A DNA stretch of 64,000 bases from SKVR01 sp037441525 (GTDB taxonomy: Bacteria > Bacteroidota > Bacteroidia > Bacteroidales > UBA7960): NCBI GenBank assembly GCA_037441525.1, contig JBBISA010000012.1:6572-70571 (forward strand). The letters are read 5' to 3'. The notes beneath the pieces were generated by a model that had not been told where the DNA came from, made no database searches, and saw nothing but the letters and a program-made list of their open reading frames with translations. Shown here piece after piece: positions 54,287 to 62,750 of this stretch; position 1 is the stretch's first letter, and each line of letters starts with the position of its first letter. A program made the position numbers and the translations under genes.

Positions 54287-54378
54287 TGTTTTCCTATTTA
54301 TAAGTTGAAAATTGGGAAGATATTTTACTATAATTGATTGGGTAAATTTCCCAACCAACTATCCTTCATCGAGATGAG

Positions 54379-55536
54379 TTAGTAAATGATCTCTTCTCTG
54401 AAATTGTTAATAATTGAATTAAAAGGATTGGGAACTGATTGTCCAAGACCACATTTGGATGCAACCTTCATGGTTTCAGACAACTTTTGAAGCTCATCGA
54501 GATAACTGGGTGGTTTTGTCCCTTTCTTCACCGCTTCAATTCCCTTGAGCAATTGCTGGCAACCTACCCTGCAGGGAGTGCATTGTCCGCAGGATTCTTC
54601 TTCAAAAAACTCAAGGTAATCGTTCAGGATGTTGAACATTGACCTGGAACTGTTGAAAAGCATCATGGAGCCTCCGGTAGGAATACCTTCGAAGCCAATT
54701 ACAGTACTTTTAAAGTGTTTACGGGCAACACAATAGCCAGAGGCTCCGCCAATCTGAACGGCTTTTGTATCGCCATCGCCAAATTCATTCACAAAGTCTT
54801 CGAGACTCATACCCAACTCGAGTTCGTATATGCCGGCTTTGGGCGTATCACCAGAAACCGAAAATACCTTGGAACCTCGTGAGTCGAAAGTACCCAATTC
54901 CTTGAACTTAGAAGGGCCTTCCTTGGCTATCATCAATGCAAACACCAGTGTTTCAACATTGTTGATTGATGTGGGCCTGCCCAAATAACCTGCTGAGGTT
55001 GGGAATGGGGGTTTGTTGCGAGGTTCGCCCCTTTTTCCTTCCATCGACTCCATCAAGGCAGTTTCTTCGCCACAAACGTATGCTCCACTGCCTGATTTAA
55101 TTCTTACATTGAACTCGAATTTCAATGCTTTGAGTTGATCGTGAAATTTTTCAATTGCGGCATGAAGACTGGGAATCAAGAAATTATACTCCCCTCTTAA
55201 ATAAATAAAACCTTCCTTTGCACCGGTTGCCTTGCCGCAAATGGCCATCCCTGCAAGCACCTTTTCCGGAACCTGGGTTAGAATCTCCCTGTCCTTGAAA
55301 GTCCCGGGTTCTCCCTCATCGGCATTGCATATAACATATTTCACATCACACTCTTCATTCTTTGCGAATTTCCACTTTAAGCCGGTAGGAAACCCGGCGC
55401 CACCGCGCCCCCTGAGGCCAGAATCAATAATATCGAGAATGATCTCGTCCTGGCTCCTTTTAAAAGAGCGATCTAATATTTCGAGATAATCGACCTTTTC
55501 GAATATAAGGTCAACCTTTTTTATTCTGTTTTCCAT
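54379..55536 (-). CDS. hydB: hydrogenase NADH-binding subunit HydB (set 2, core only)
   Basis: 385 residues: the NuoF core alone, with GRGGAGFPTGLKWK, NADEGEPGTFKDRE and the [4Fe-4S] site ESCGQCTPCRVG. Compared with the 597-residue set 1 protein it lacks both the N-terminal [2Fe-2S] domain and the two C-terminal ferredoxin clusters. The start opens directly on a helix (MENRIKKVDLIFEKVDYLE) and no truncation signs are seen, so this is a compact natural form. It follows hydC2 by 35 bp. Confidence 0.93.
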   Translation of the reverse strand: MENRIKKVDLIFEKVDYLEILDRSFKRSQDEIILDIIDSGLRGRGGAGFPTGLKWKFAKNEECDVKYVICNADEGEPGTFKDREILTQVPEKVLAGMAICGKATGAKEGFIYLRGEYNFLIPSLHAAIEKFHDQLKALKFEFNVRIKSGSGAYVCGEETALMESMEGKRGEPRNKPPFPTSAGYLGRPTSINNVETLVFALMIAKEGPSKFKELGTFDSRGSKVFSVSGDTPKAGIYELELGMSLEDFVNEFGDGDTKAVQIGGASGYCVARKHFKSTVIGFEGIPTGGSMMLFNSSRSMFNILNDYLEFFEEESCGQCTPCRVGCQQLLKGIEAVKKGTKPPSYLDELQKLSETMKVASKCGLGQSVPNPFNSIINNFREEIIY

Positions 55537-55571
55537 AATTATCTGTACTTTAGTTTTTTAACAATATAGAA

Positions 55572-56039
55572 TTACTTCTGCTTTAGATACTCCTGTATAA
55601 TATCAACTGCCGATTGAGGTGTGATTTCAGGGTAAACCTCATCGTTTATAAGCATTACCGGGCCTTTGTGGCACCAACCAAGGCAGTTGGCCTGAAGCAG
55701 GCTAAAGCGACTATCGGAGGTTGTCTCACCAAGTTTAATTTTCAGTAATTCTTCTAAGGTTGCAATAATGGCATCTTTGCCTTTCATGTGGCAGGTAATT
55801 GTTTTACAAACCCTTACAATATTTTTACCTCGGGGTTTGGTGTCCATGAAAGTATAGAAGGATGCGGTACCATAAACATCAGCCGTGCTGATATCCAACT
55901 CCTTGGCAATAGCTACCATGGCATCTTCAGAAAGATAACGTTCTGATTGGATTACGGCCTGAAGAATAGGCATCAGGCTTTCGCGCTTGCGCCCGTGAAA
56001 GTCTGCTTGTTTCTTCACTAATTCTTCAACTTTTGTCAT
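55572..56039 (-). CDS. hydC: hydrogenase subunit HydC (NuoE-like, set 2)
   Basis: 155 residues, [2Fe-2S] ligands in VCKTITCHMKGKD and ANCLGWCHKGP, and the family strand ADVYGTASFYTFM. It is the first gene of the hydC-hydB-hydA operon, whereas the set 1 homologue is last. A -7 box lies 65 bp upstream and a perfect dyad about 130 bp upstream. Confidence 0.92.
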   Translation of the reverse strand: MTKVEELVKKQADFHGRKRESLMPILQAVIQSERYLSEDAMVAIAKELDISTADVYGTASFYTFMDTKPRGKNIVRVCKTITCHMKGKDAIIATLEELLKIKLGETTSDSRFSLLQANCLGWCHKGPVMLINDEVYPEITPQSAVDIIQEYLKQK

Positions 56040-56103
56040 AAAGAAAATCCCTTTCTTGTTTTAAGTGTGTGTATTTGCATTTAATTAATGTTGGTTTTGG
56101 TTC

Positions 56104-56111
56104 CAAATATA
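56104..56111 (-). promoter_or_regulatory. -7 box of the second hydrogenase operon
   Basis: CAAATATA reads TATATTTG on the minus strand, matching TAnnTTTG, 65 bp before the hydC2 ATG. No TTTG is at the expected -33 position, so activation may need a regulator. The 389-bp divergent gap 56040-56428 holds no gene. Confidence 0.5.
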
Positions 56112-56167
56112 GTAAGTGTTTTTTAATTAAGTATTTTTTTCTTTATTTATTTTTCATTTTTGCCCTA

Positions 56168-56186
56168 ATTTAGACTGTGTCTAAAT
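56168..56186. promoter_or_regulatory. perfect TTTAGAC-TGT-GTCTAAA dyad
   Basis: A perfect 8-bp inverted pair (ATTTAGAC/GTCTAAAT) with a 3-base centre, in the divergent region between truA and the second hydrogenase operon. A related, weaker dyad is at 51441. The shape is that of an operator, but I cannot name the regulator. Confidence 0.5.
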
Positions 56187-56401
56187 AAATAATTCTTAAT
56201 TAAATACCTAACACTCTGTATATCTGTGTCTTATATTATTGTAAAAAATCAGCCATCATCCTTTTATAAATCCTTTGTTTATTTCTTGTTGCCTAAATCA
56301 GGTTTTGATTAGAGAATCAACTCCTGATTAGTGTATCATAGAATTTTGCTCTTCTGTGGTTATCCTGAAAATTTTTCGGATGAGGATTCCAAAATTTGCA
56401 G

Positions 56402-56409
56402 TAGGTTTG
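56402..56409 (+). promoter_or_regulatory. candidate -7 box of truA
   Basis: TAGGTTTG matches TAnnTTTG, 20 bp before the truA ATG, implying a very short leader. The -33 half is weak. Confidence 0.35.
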
Positions 56410-56428
56410 CAACTATCCAAAGTAAAAA

Positions 56429-57187
56429 ATGGAAAGATATTTTATTGAGCTAGGTTTTGATGGATTTCCCTTTAATGGCTGGCAAAAACAACCCAATGCC
56501 ACCACCATTCAGGAATTGCTTGAAAAGGCTATGGCCACTCTGCTAAGACAACCCATTGAAGTTACAGGTGCCGGAAGAACCGATACACAGGTTCACGCCA
56601 CCAGTTACACGGCGCACTTCGATACACCAGACCAGTTATCCACCGAACAGAGGACAGATTTAATATACAGGCTTAATCGCATTTTGCCTCCTGAAATTGC
56701 GGTATACAACATTCACCATGTAAAACCCGACATTCATGCTCGCTTTAGTGCACTTTCGAGAAGCTATGAGTATCACATAGCCCGCATAAAGAGCCCTTTC
56801 CTTGTAAATCGTGCGTGGTTTATGGATCGCCCCGTTGATTTAGGCAAGATGCAAAATGCCTGTAATATTTTAAGAAAACATGATGATTTTGAATGTTTCT
56901 CTAAATCGAATACCCAGGTAAACCATTACAGATGTAAAATTTTTGAGGCTGATTGGGAGGAAAGAGGACAATTGCTGGTTTTCAAGATTACTGCCGACCG
57001 TTTTTTGCGTAATATGGTCAGGGCAATTGTTGGGACTATGATGGATGTGGGCTCAGGAAAACTCTCAATTGCTGACTTTGAAAAGGTACTTGAAAGCAGA
57101 AACCGCAGCAAAGCTGGTTATTCGGTGCCTGGCTACGGTTTGTATTTTATGGGTGCAGGGTATGAACCTGATATTTTCCTGGATTAA
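56429..57187 (+). CDS. truA: tRNA pseudouridine(38-40) synthase
   Basis: 252 residues. The catalytic Asp lies in GAGRTDTQVHATSYTAHF, with the family opening ELGFDGFPFNGWQKQPN and the tail KITADRFLRNMVRAIVGTM. It isomerises uridines in the anticodon stem-loop. It is divergent from the second hydrogenase operon and ends two bases before the convergent ribBA. Confidence 0.95.
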   Translation: MERYFIELGFDGFPFNGWQKQPNATTIQELLEKAMATLLRQPIEVTGAGRTDTQVHATSYTAHFDTPDQLSTEQRTDLIYRLNRILPPEIAVYNIHHVKPDIHARFSALSRSYEYHIARIKSPFLVNRAWFMDRPVDLGKMQNACNILRKHDDFECFSKSNTQVNHYRCKIFEADWEERGQLLVFKITADRFLRNMVRAIVGTMMDVGSGKLSIADFEKVLESRNRSKAGYSVPGYGLYFMGAGYEPDIFLD

Positions 57188-57189
57188 TG

Positions 57190-58422
57190 CTAAAATAAAT
57201 GTCCCATTTTGTTCTTTTTTGCATCGATATATCTTTTGGAATGAGGATTAACCGGGGTTATCAGTGGAATGTTTTCAGTAATTTCAATTCCGTAGCCCGA
57301 TAATCCGGTGCGCTTACTTGGGTTATTAGTAATGAGTCTTATGCGTGACACTCCTAGTGAGCGTAAAATTTGAGCACCAATGCCATAATCACGTTCGTCG
57401 GCTTTAAAACCGAGTTCAATGTTGGCTTCAACAGTGTCACGACCCAGCTCCTGCAAATGGTATGCTTTCAGCTTATTGAGCAGCCCGATGCCACGCCCCT
57501 CCTGGTTCATATACAAAACTACTCCTTTCCCTTCCTTTTCTACCATTTGCATTGATTTATGCAGTTGCGGACCACAATCGCATCTGCATGAACCAAAAAT
57601 ATCACCTGTTACACACGAGGAATGAACTCTTACCAAAACCTCTTCATCTCTCTCCCAATTACCCTTAATAAGGGCCAGATGCAATTTGCCGTTGGTTGTT
57701 TGCCTGAATGCTGTCAGTTTAAAATCACCCCATTCAGTAGGAAGGTCTACTGTAATCTCCTGTGCTATAAGGCTTTCATTCTTAATACGATAAGCAATCA
57801 ACTCTTCGATGGAGATGATCTTTAAACTGAACTTTTTTGCAATCAACATGAGCTCGGGAAGACGTGCCATAGAGCCATCGTCATTCATTATTTCAACGAG
57901 AGCTCCGGCGGGTTCTAACCCTGCCAGTCTTGCAAGGTCTATAACAGCCTCAGTATGCCCTGATCGTTGCAAAACTCCACCTTCGCGTGCTCTAAGGGGA
58001 AAAATATGCCCGGGACGTCCAAGATCGGAAGGGCGGGTATTTTTATCTGCCAGTGCCCTAATGGTTTTGGCGCGGTCGCTGGCCGAAATTCCTGTGGTAC
58101 AGCCCTGCCCGATAAGGTCAACAGAAATGGTGAATGGAGTTTCGTACACGGCGGTATTATGGGGTACCATCAGATCGAGATTCAGCTGTTGGCAACGTTG
58201 ATGGGTAATAGGAGCACAGATAAGACCGCGACCGTGGGTAGCCATAAAATTTATGATTTCGGGTGTGATGTTTTCGGCCGCTGCCACAAAATCGCCTTCA
58301 TTTTCGCGACTTTCGTCATCAACAACTATAACAACCTTTCCAGCCTTTATATCTTCAATGGCTTCTTCAATTGTACGGAGTTTAATCTGCTCTGTTGTAT
58401 TGTCTTTCTCTTCAGTCATCAA
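57190..58422 (-). CDS. ribBA: bifunctional DHBP synthase / GTP cyclohydrolase II
   Basis: 410 residues catalysing two entry steps of riboflavin synthesis. The N-terminal RibB domain has DDESRENEGDFV, ATHGRGLICAPI and REGGVLQRSGHTEA. The C-terminal RibA domain has the zinc site SSCVTGDIFGSCRCDCGPQL and the GTP site NQEGRGIGL. It is 45 bp downstream of the GT2 gene, likely in one unit. No FMN riboswitch is visible in that short gap. Confidence 0.96.
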   Translation of the reverse strand: MMTEEKDNTTEQIKLRTIEEAIEDIKAGKVVIVVDDESRENEGDFVAAAENITPEIINFMATHGRGLICAPITHQRCQQLNLDLMVPHNTAVYETPFTISVDLIGQGCTTGISASDRAKTIRALADKNTRPSDLGRPGHIFPLRAREGGVLQRSGHTEAVIDLARLAGLEPAGALVEIMNDDGSMARLPELMLIAKKFSLKIISIEELIAYRIKNESLIAQEITVDLPTEWGDFKLTAFRQTTNGKLHLALIKGNWERDEEVLVRVHSSCVTGDIFGSCRCDCGPQLHKSMQMVEKEGKGVVLYMNQEGRGIGLLNKLKAYHLQELGRDTVEANIELGFKADERDYGIGAQILRSLGVSRIRLITNNPSKRTGLSGYGIEITENIPLITPVNPHSKRYIDAKKNKMGHLF

Positions 58423-58467
58423 TTAGGATTAAAATCTGAAAAATAATTTTCTTTATCCAAGGTTAAA

Positions 58468-59634
58468 TCATCTGGCGCGTTGCGCTTTATCCCATCTTAC
58501 ATCCTGTTGTCCTTTAATATACCTCAGAAACCCTTTAATAATTGCCATGTTCATGGTAAATATATAATAGGGGATGAAAATAAATTTGTAACGGATTTTT
58601 CTTTTCTGTAAAAATTTCCCCAAAATTACCAAAGAAAAAAAGATAATCAGGATTACGGAAAACATTTGGTAAAACAATGATGTGGGATTCTGAAAATAGA
58701 TGATCCCGCACAACAATGGAATAAGGATCATAACAGGTGGAACTACTACCCACCGTAGTACTTTATGCGATAAATATTTAAACACATAAAACGGATTTTT
58801 AATGAAGTTAAAAAATTCCGGAAACTGAAAGACAGTCTGGAACGCACCAGCTGCAATTCTGATCTTTCTTTTTTGTTCCTCTTCTATATTTGCAGAAGGG
58901 TTTTCGATGGCATAAGCATCAGGACAATACTTAACGTTGTAGCCCCTTGTGGCTATTCGGGATGAAAGAACATAATCATCAAGGATCACATTTTCGGGTA
59001 AGGCTTCAAACAGGGATGTGCGAATAGCGTAAAGTTCGCCAGCAGCAGCAAGCGTTGAACCTGTTTCGGATTCAAGCTTTTTTATCCACGATTCATATTT
59101 CCAGTAAGAGCCTTCACCCATTCCAACAGCATTGTCGTTTTCCCTCACTTTAACACGTTTCTCCCCTGCAACACAACCCGTTGCCGGATGGTCAAATTCA
59201 TTTACTATTAGTTCAATTGCTTCCCTGTTAAGCATTGTATTTGCATCGGTAAAAATAGTTATTGGTGTTTCAACAAATTGCATTGCACGGTTAACTGCTG
59301 CTGTTTTGCCCCTTCTTTCGTTGTTATGCAATACATTTACATTAGGAATATTCTTAAGTAACTCATGAGAATGATCATTTGACCCATCTGTTATCCACAA
59401 TTGCCTTATTTTTCCTGCCGGGTAGGTTTGTTCGAATCCGTTTCTAACCTTTTCCTTGATGAGTTCCTTTTCGTTATAGGCTGCAATTACAAGGGTAACA
59501 TCGGGAAAAACATGAATTTGCGTGCTCTTTTTTTTCTTCTTTAATACTTTTGAAATTATCCACATGAGCAACGAATAACCGAAATAGGTATACAAAAGTG
59601 CAACCAGTAAAATCCAGAAAATGATTTCGATCAT
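58468..59634 (-). CDS. family 2 glycosyltransferase, membrane-anchored
   Basis: 388 residues: an N-terminal membrane helix (1-24), a GT2 domain with VTLVIAAYNEKELIKEKV, TDGSNDHSHE, FTDANTMLN (the metal-binding DxD-like site) and LDDYVLSSR (ED-D region), then three membrane helices. The acceptor region QxxRW-like motif reads KRKIRIAAGAFQ. It looks like a processive or polyprenyl-type enzyme; sugar unknown. Its start overlaps the stop of the GT4 gene. Confidence 0.87.
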   Translation of the reverse strand: MIEIIFWILLVALLYTYFGYSLLMWIISKVLKKKKKSTQIHVFPDVTLVIAAYNEKELIKEKVRNGFEQTYPAGKIRQLWITDGSNDHSHELLKNIPNVNVLHNNERRGKTAAVNRAMQFVETPITIFTDANTMLNREAIELIVNEFDHPATGCVAGEKRVKVRENDNAVGMGEGSYWKYESWIKKLESETGSTLAAAGELYAIRTSLFEALPENVILDDYVLSSRIATRGYNVKYCPDAYAIENPSANIEEEQKRKIRIAAGAFQTVFQFPEFFNFIKNPFYVFKYLSHKVLRWVVVPPVMILIPLLCGIIYFQNPTSLFYQMFSVILIIFFSLVILGKFLQKRKIRYKFIFIPYYIFTMNMAIIKGFLRYIKGQQDVRWDKAQRAR

Positions 59635-60842
59635 CAGGATAAGTATTTTAGATAAAAGTTAGTCAGTTTTTTACTCAAAACCAGGTAATCATAACTATTC
59701 TTAACAAAACTGTGTGCATTTGCTCCTACTTTTGTACAGATTGTTTTGTTTTCTGTTATTGTGATAATTCGTTGAGCAAAATCCCATGACGATTCTTCAA
59801 TAAAAATATTCTTTCCTGACTGTATATCAATTCCTTCTGCCCCAATTGCAGTAGTAACAATTGTTTTGCCCATCGCCATTCCCTCGATAATCTTGACCCT
59901 CATGCCACTGCCTGAAAACAAGGGAACTACCATAATAGCATAGGTATTTATGAACTCCTGGGCATTATCAACCTCGCCGTGATAAACTACATTTCTGGAA
60001 TTTTTTAGTTTGGCGGCGAGCCATGGAGGAGCATTTCTTCCTGCTACATGAAAAATTAACTGAGGTTGTTTTTCCAGTACCAATGGCCAGACTTTGGTCA
60101 GAAACCATTGGAGTCCATCCTGATTGGGGAACCAGTCGAGGGTGCCAATGTAAAATATTGATGGAAATAAAATCTCATCACTGGAAGCTCCCAATTGAGT
60201 TGAATCGAACCCGGCAGGGATGGTTAATGAAGGCATTCTATTTCCCAACTCATTAAAAGCAATTGCATCACGATCGGTTATAGGAATAATAAGGTCGTAC
60301 TTATTTACCATGCTTGCTTCGAAATGCTTTATACGCTTCGACAATATTTTAAGGTATAGCTTTTTAAAATAGTTTTTTTCATGATTTGCATAGCGGTGCC
60401 ATATTTCGTGTTCAATGTTATGCGCCCTGAGTGAAATAATTGCATTTGAGTTTTGGCGAATAATATTAATATACCAAGCCATGTATATTCCTTCAAGTTG
60501 TATAACATCAAATTTTTCGGCTGAGAGAAGTCCTTTCAGAGCTTTGCAATAGTCATCAGTGAAAAACCGAACCGCATTGTATGGCAACTTAGAGAATAAT
60601 AGGTTTGTAATAGCCGCAAAGGGGTTGATACCTGCATCAACTGCAACATCCTTAAAATCAATAATATTTTTTAAACCGGAAGGTATGCAATCAATATCGA
60701 AATAGTGTTTGGATGTATTCATTGCCAGAATGGTAACCTTGTGCCCATCGTCAGCCATGCCTTTTGCAAGGTTAAGGGTGGCAATAGCCCCTCCATCTTT
60801 GGGTGGGTATGGAAGTTTATTGGTTAGCTGCAGAATTTTCAT
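59634..60842 (-). CDS. family 4 glycosyltransferase
   Basis: 402 residues of GT-B fold. The N-terminal domain has KLPYPPKDGGAIATLNLAKGM, and the C-terminal donor-binding domain has FYIGTLDWFPNQDGLQWF and the MVPLFSGSGMRVKIIEGMAMGK region with the catalytic Glu. It overlaps the LptF/G gene end by 26 bp and the GT2 start by one base, so all three are tightly coupled. Sugar and acceptor are unknown. Confidence 0.9.
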   Translation of the reverse strand: MKILQLTNKLPYPPKDGGAIATLNLAKGMADDGHKVTILAMNTSKHYFDIDCIPSGLKNIIDFKDVAVDAGINPFAAITNLLFSKLPYNAVRFFTDDYCKALKGLLSAEKFDVIQLEGIYMAWYINIIRQNSNAIISLRAHNIEHEIWHRYANHEKNYFKKLYLKILSKRIKHFEASMVNKYDLIIPITDRDAIAFNELGNRMPSLTIPAGFDSTQLGASSDEILFPSIFYIGTLDWFPNQDGLQWFLTKVWPLVLEKQPQLIFHVAGRNAPPWLAAKLKNSRNVVYHGEVDNAQEFINTYAIMVVPLFSGSGMRVKIIEGMAMGKTIVTTAIGAEGIDIQSGKNIFIEESSWDFAQRIITITENKTICTKVGANAHSFVKNSYDYLVLSKKLTNFYLKYLS

Positions 60843-62295
60843 TCCATGGTTTTGGTTTGGAAAATTTTAAGAAGCCTTTGGATTTAAGGCGCGCCAGCCG
60901 GGCAATATAGCTGTCCATATCCATCAGAGAAGAATCGGTAGTAGCCTGCAACATAAGTATTACAGCGATGGGAAGAACCACCACACTTGAAAGCCACATA
61001 CCTGCAAGGGCATCCAAAACCCCTTCGCGGGCAAATTTTTCGCCTGTAATAGACATGATATGAAACAACACAAAAAACAACACTGAAAAAACCACTGGTA
61101 ATCCAAACCCCCCTTTTCGTATTATGGCCCCCAGGGGTGCCCCAATCATGAATAGTACCAGACAGGCAAATGAGATGGTAAACTTTCTGTGGTATTCAAT
61201 AAGGTAGCGAGCCAAGTGTCGGTTTCTCAAACGCAGGTCTTCGTGCGAAAACAGTGTATTGTCTTTAAGCTGCCTTACATTGGTCATGGCGGCATCAATT
61301 ATAAAACGGTTTTCACCATGTTCGATGCCATAGGCCAAACCCGGGAAAAAGCCACCCGAAATAGTATCGATGGTAGTTTTTAAAACTGAGTCTAAATTTT
61401 GAAATTGGTATACCCTTAACCAGGCGTTATACAACAGTTCTTTTTTCTTCTCGCTCATAATTGATGTCAGAGAATCTTCGAAATGGAGTAACTGACTAAT
61501 ATTAAGCATTCTGAAATTTGACCTGAAGAGTTCCTGGTCAGTGCGTGCCAGGGCAAATGCACTAAGGTCGAATTTGCGAATTTGACTTTTAAAATGGGTT
61601 CGCTGAAATGAGCCGGCAGTTTGCATCGGATCGCGAGACTCAACATCCTGATAATTGGCCCCATTGTAAAGAGTTAAAACAAGAAAGGCCTTATCATCGG
61701 TCATCTCCATAGTACCCCATTCTGCAAGAGTAATATTTACGTTGCCCCGCCTGTCGCGATGGTCATAGATTTTAATGTTGCGAAGGGTGCTACCATCGCT
61801 TTCCTTTGTTTCTGCCCTTATTACAAAGTTATCTATGCCTTTATAATAAATGCCTTCGAGAATATTGAAAGCAGGGCGCTGCTGGCGCACATCGTAAAGC
61901 AATGAACCCATCTTCAGGTTGGCCACAGGTAGAATGTTGTTGGAGAAATAAAAGGCGGCTAAAACAAAGAAAAGAGATAACAGAATGAGCGGCCTTATTA
62001 TCTTCACGAGTGATATTCCGGCCGACTTTATCGCAACCAATTCATAATTTTCGCCCAGGCTCCCCATGGTCATTATTGACGAAAGAAGAATTGCCAATGG
62101 CAAAGCCAACGGAACAAAGGTTGCCGATGCATAAAATAAAAGTTCACCTATTACGTACCACTCCAAACCTTTCCCGACCAAATCGTCAATATATTTCCAC
62201 AAAAACTGCATCAGCAGAATAAAAAGGGAAATAAAGAAGGTCATTATAAAGGGACCGACATAGGTTCTGATGATTAATGCGTGTAATTTCTTCAA
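60817..62295 (-). CDS. LptF/LptG-family LPS export permease
   Basis: About 492 residues, YjgP/YjgQ family: three N-terminal helices (VGPFIMTFFISLFILLMQF...), a periplasmic beta-jellyroll region of roughly 230 residues, and three C-terminal helices. With LptB it pulls LPS from the inner membrane. I chose the TTG at 62295 (KKLHALIIRTYVG follows), the usual family start. The frame extends to an ATG at 62418, but a -7 box at 62379-62386 places transcription start downstream of it. The long version would add about 40 non-family residues. Confidence 0.88.
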   Translation of the reverse strand: MKKLHALIIRTYVGPFIMTFFISLFILLMQFLWKYIDDLVGKGLEWYVIGELLFYASATFVPLALPLAILLSSIMTMGSLGENYELVAIKSAGISLVKIIRPLILLSLFFVLAAFYFSNNILPVANLKMGSLLYDVRQQRPAFNILEGIYYKGIDNFVIRAETKESDGSTLRNIKIYDHRDRRGNVNITLAEWGTMEMTDDKAFLVLTLYNGANYQDVESRDPMQTAGSFQRTHFKSQIRKFDLSAFALARTDQELFRSNFRMLNISQLLHFEDSLTSIMSEKKKELLYNAWLRVYQFQNLDSVLKTTIDTISGGFFPGLAYGIEHGENRFIIDAAMTNVRQLKDNTLFSHEDLRLRNRHLARYLIEYHRKFTISFACLVLFMIGAPLGAIIRKGGFGLPVVFSVLFFVLFHIMSITGEKFAREGVLDALAGMWLSSVVVLPIAVILMLQATTDSSLMDMDSYIARLARLKSKGFLKFSKPKPWNENSAANQ

Positions 62296-62378
62296 ACCAA
62301 ATTTAAATTTGAATAGCTCCCGGTTACTGCCGCGGCTAATTATAATTCTTTGCAGTGATAGTCCGGTTTTGCCGTGTG

Positions 62379-62386
62379 CAAATATA
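62379..62386 (-). promoter_or_regulatory. -7 box of the LptF/G-GT4-GT2-ribBA run
   Basis: CAAATATA reads TATATTTG on the minus strand, matching TAnnTTTG, with a TTTA about 20 bp upstream. Transcription should start near 62372. Confidence 0.5.
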
Positions 62387-62646
62387 CAATTCATCCCCCG
62401 ATTTAAAGACTTGCCCAAATTATTTTGACAAAATCATCCTTACATAGTAAAATTTTGAGGATAAATATAAGCCACTAAAACAATTCTCCCCCTAACCTGT
62501 TGAACAGGTAAATATGCTCAAATTCATATAATTAACTTTTTAAATATTACAAATACTTCCTTAAGAATTCACGCAGGTAATTATACCCGAACTAAATACC
62601 TGTAAAAATTCAGTAATTCATGTAAAATTTTTTAAAATTAAAAATA

Positions 62647-62654
62647 TATCTTTG
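62647..62654 (+). promoter_or_regulatory. candidate -7 box of the alpha/beta hydrolase gene
   Basis: TATCTTTG matches TAnnTTTG, 97 bp before the ATG at 62751. The gap 62296-62750 contains no gene and is AT-rich. Confidence 0.4.
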
Positions 62655-62750
62655 GCTAACTAAAATAACAGGCCTGTTTCAAAAAAATACATTACATTTT
62701 TTCAATCACCCCCCCTGTTTTTTTATCAAATCAGATAAATATACACCATT

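Noticed and set aside
42059..56039. Hydrogenase maturation genes hydE, hydF, hydG
   Set aside because: Looked for radical-SAM and GTPase signatures among the genes of the island; none is present, so they must be elsewhere in the genome.
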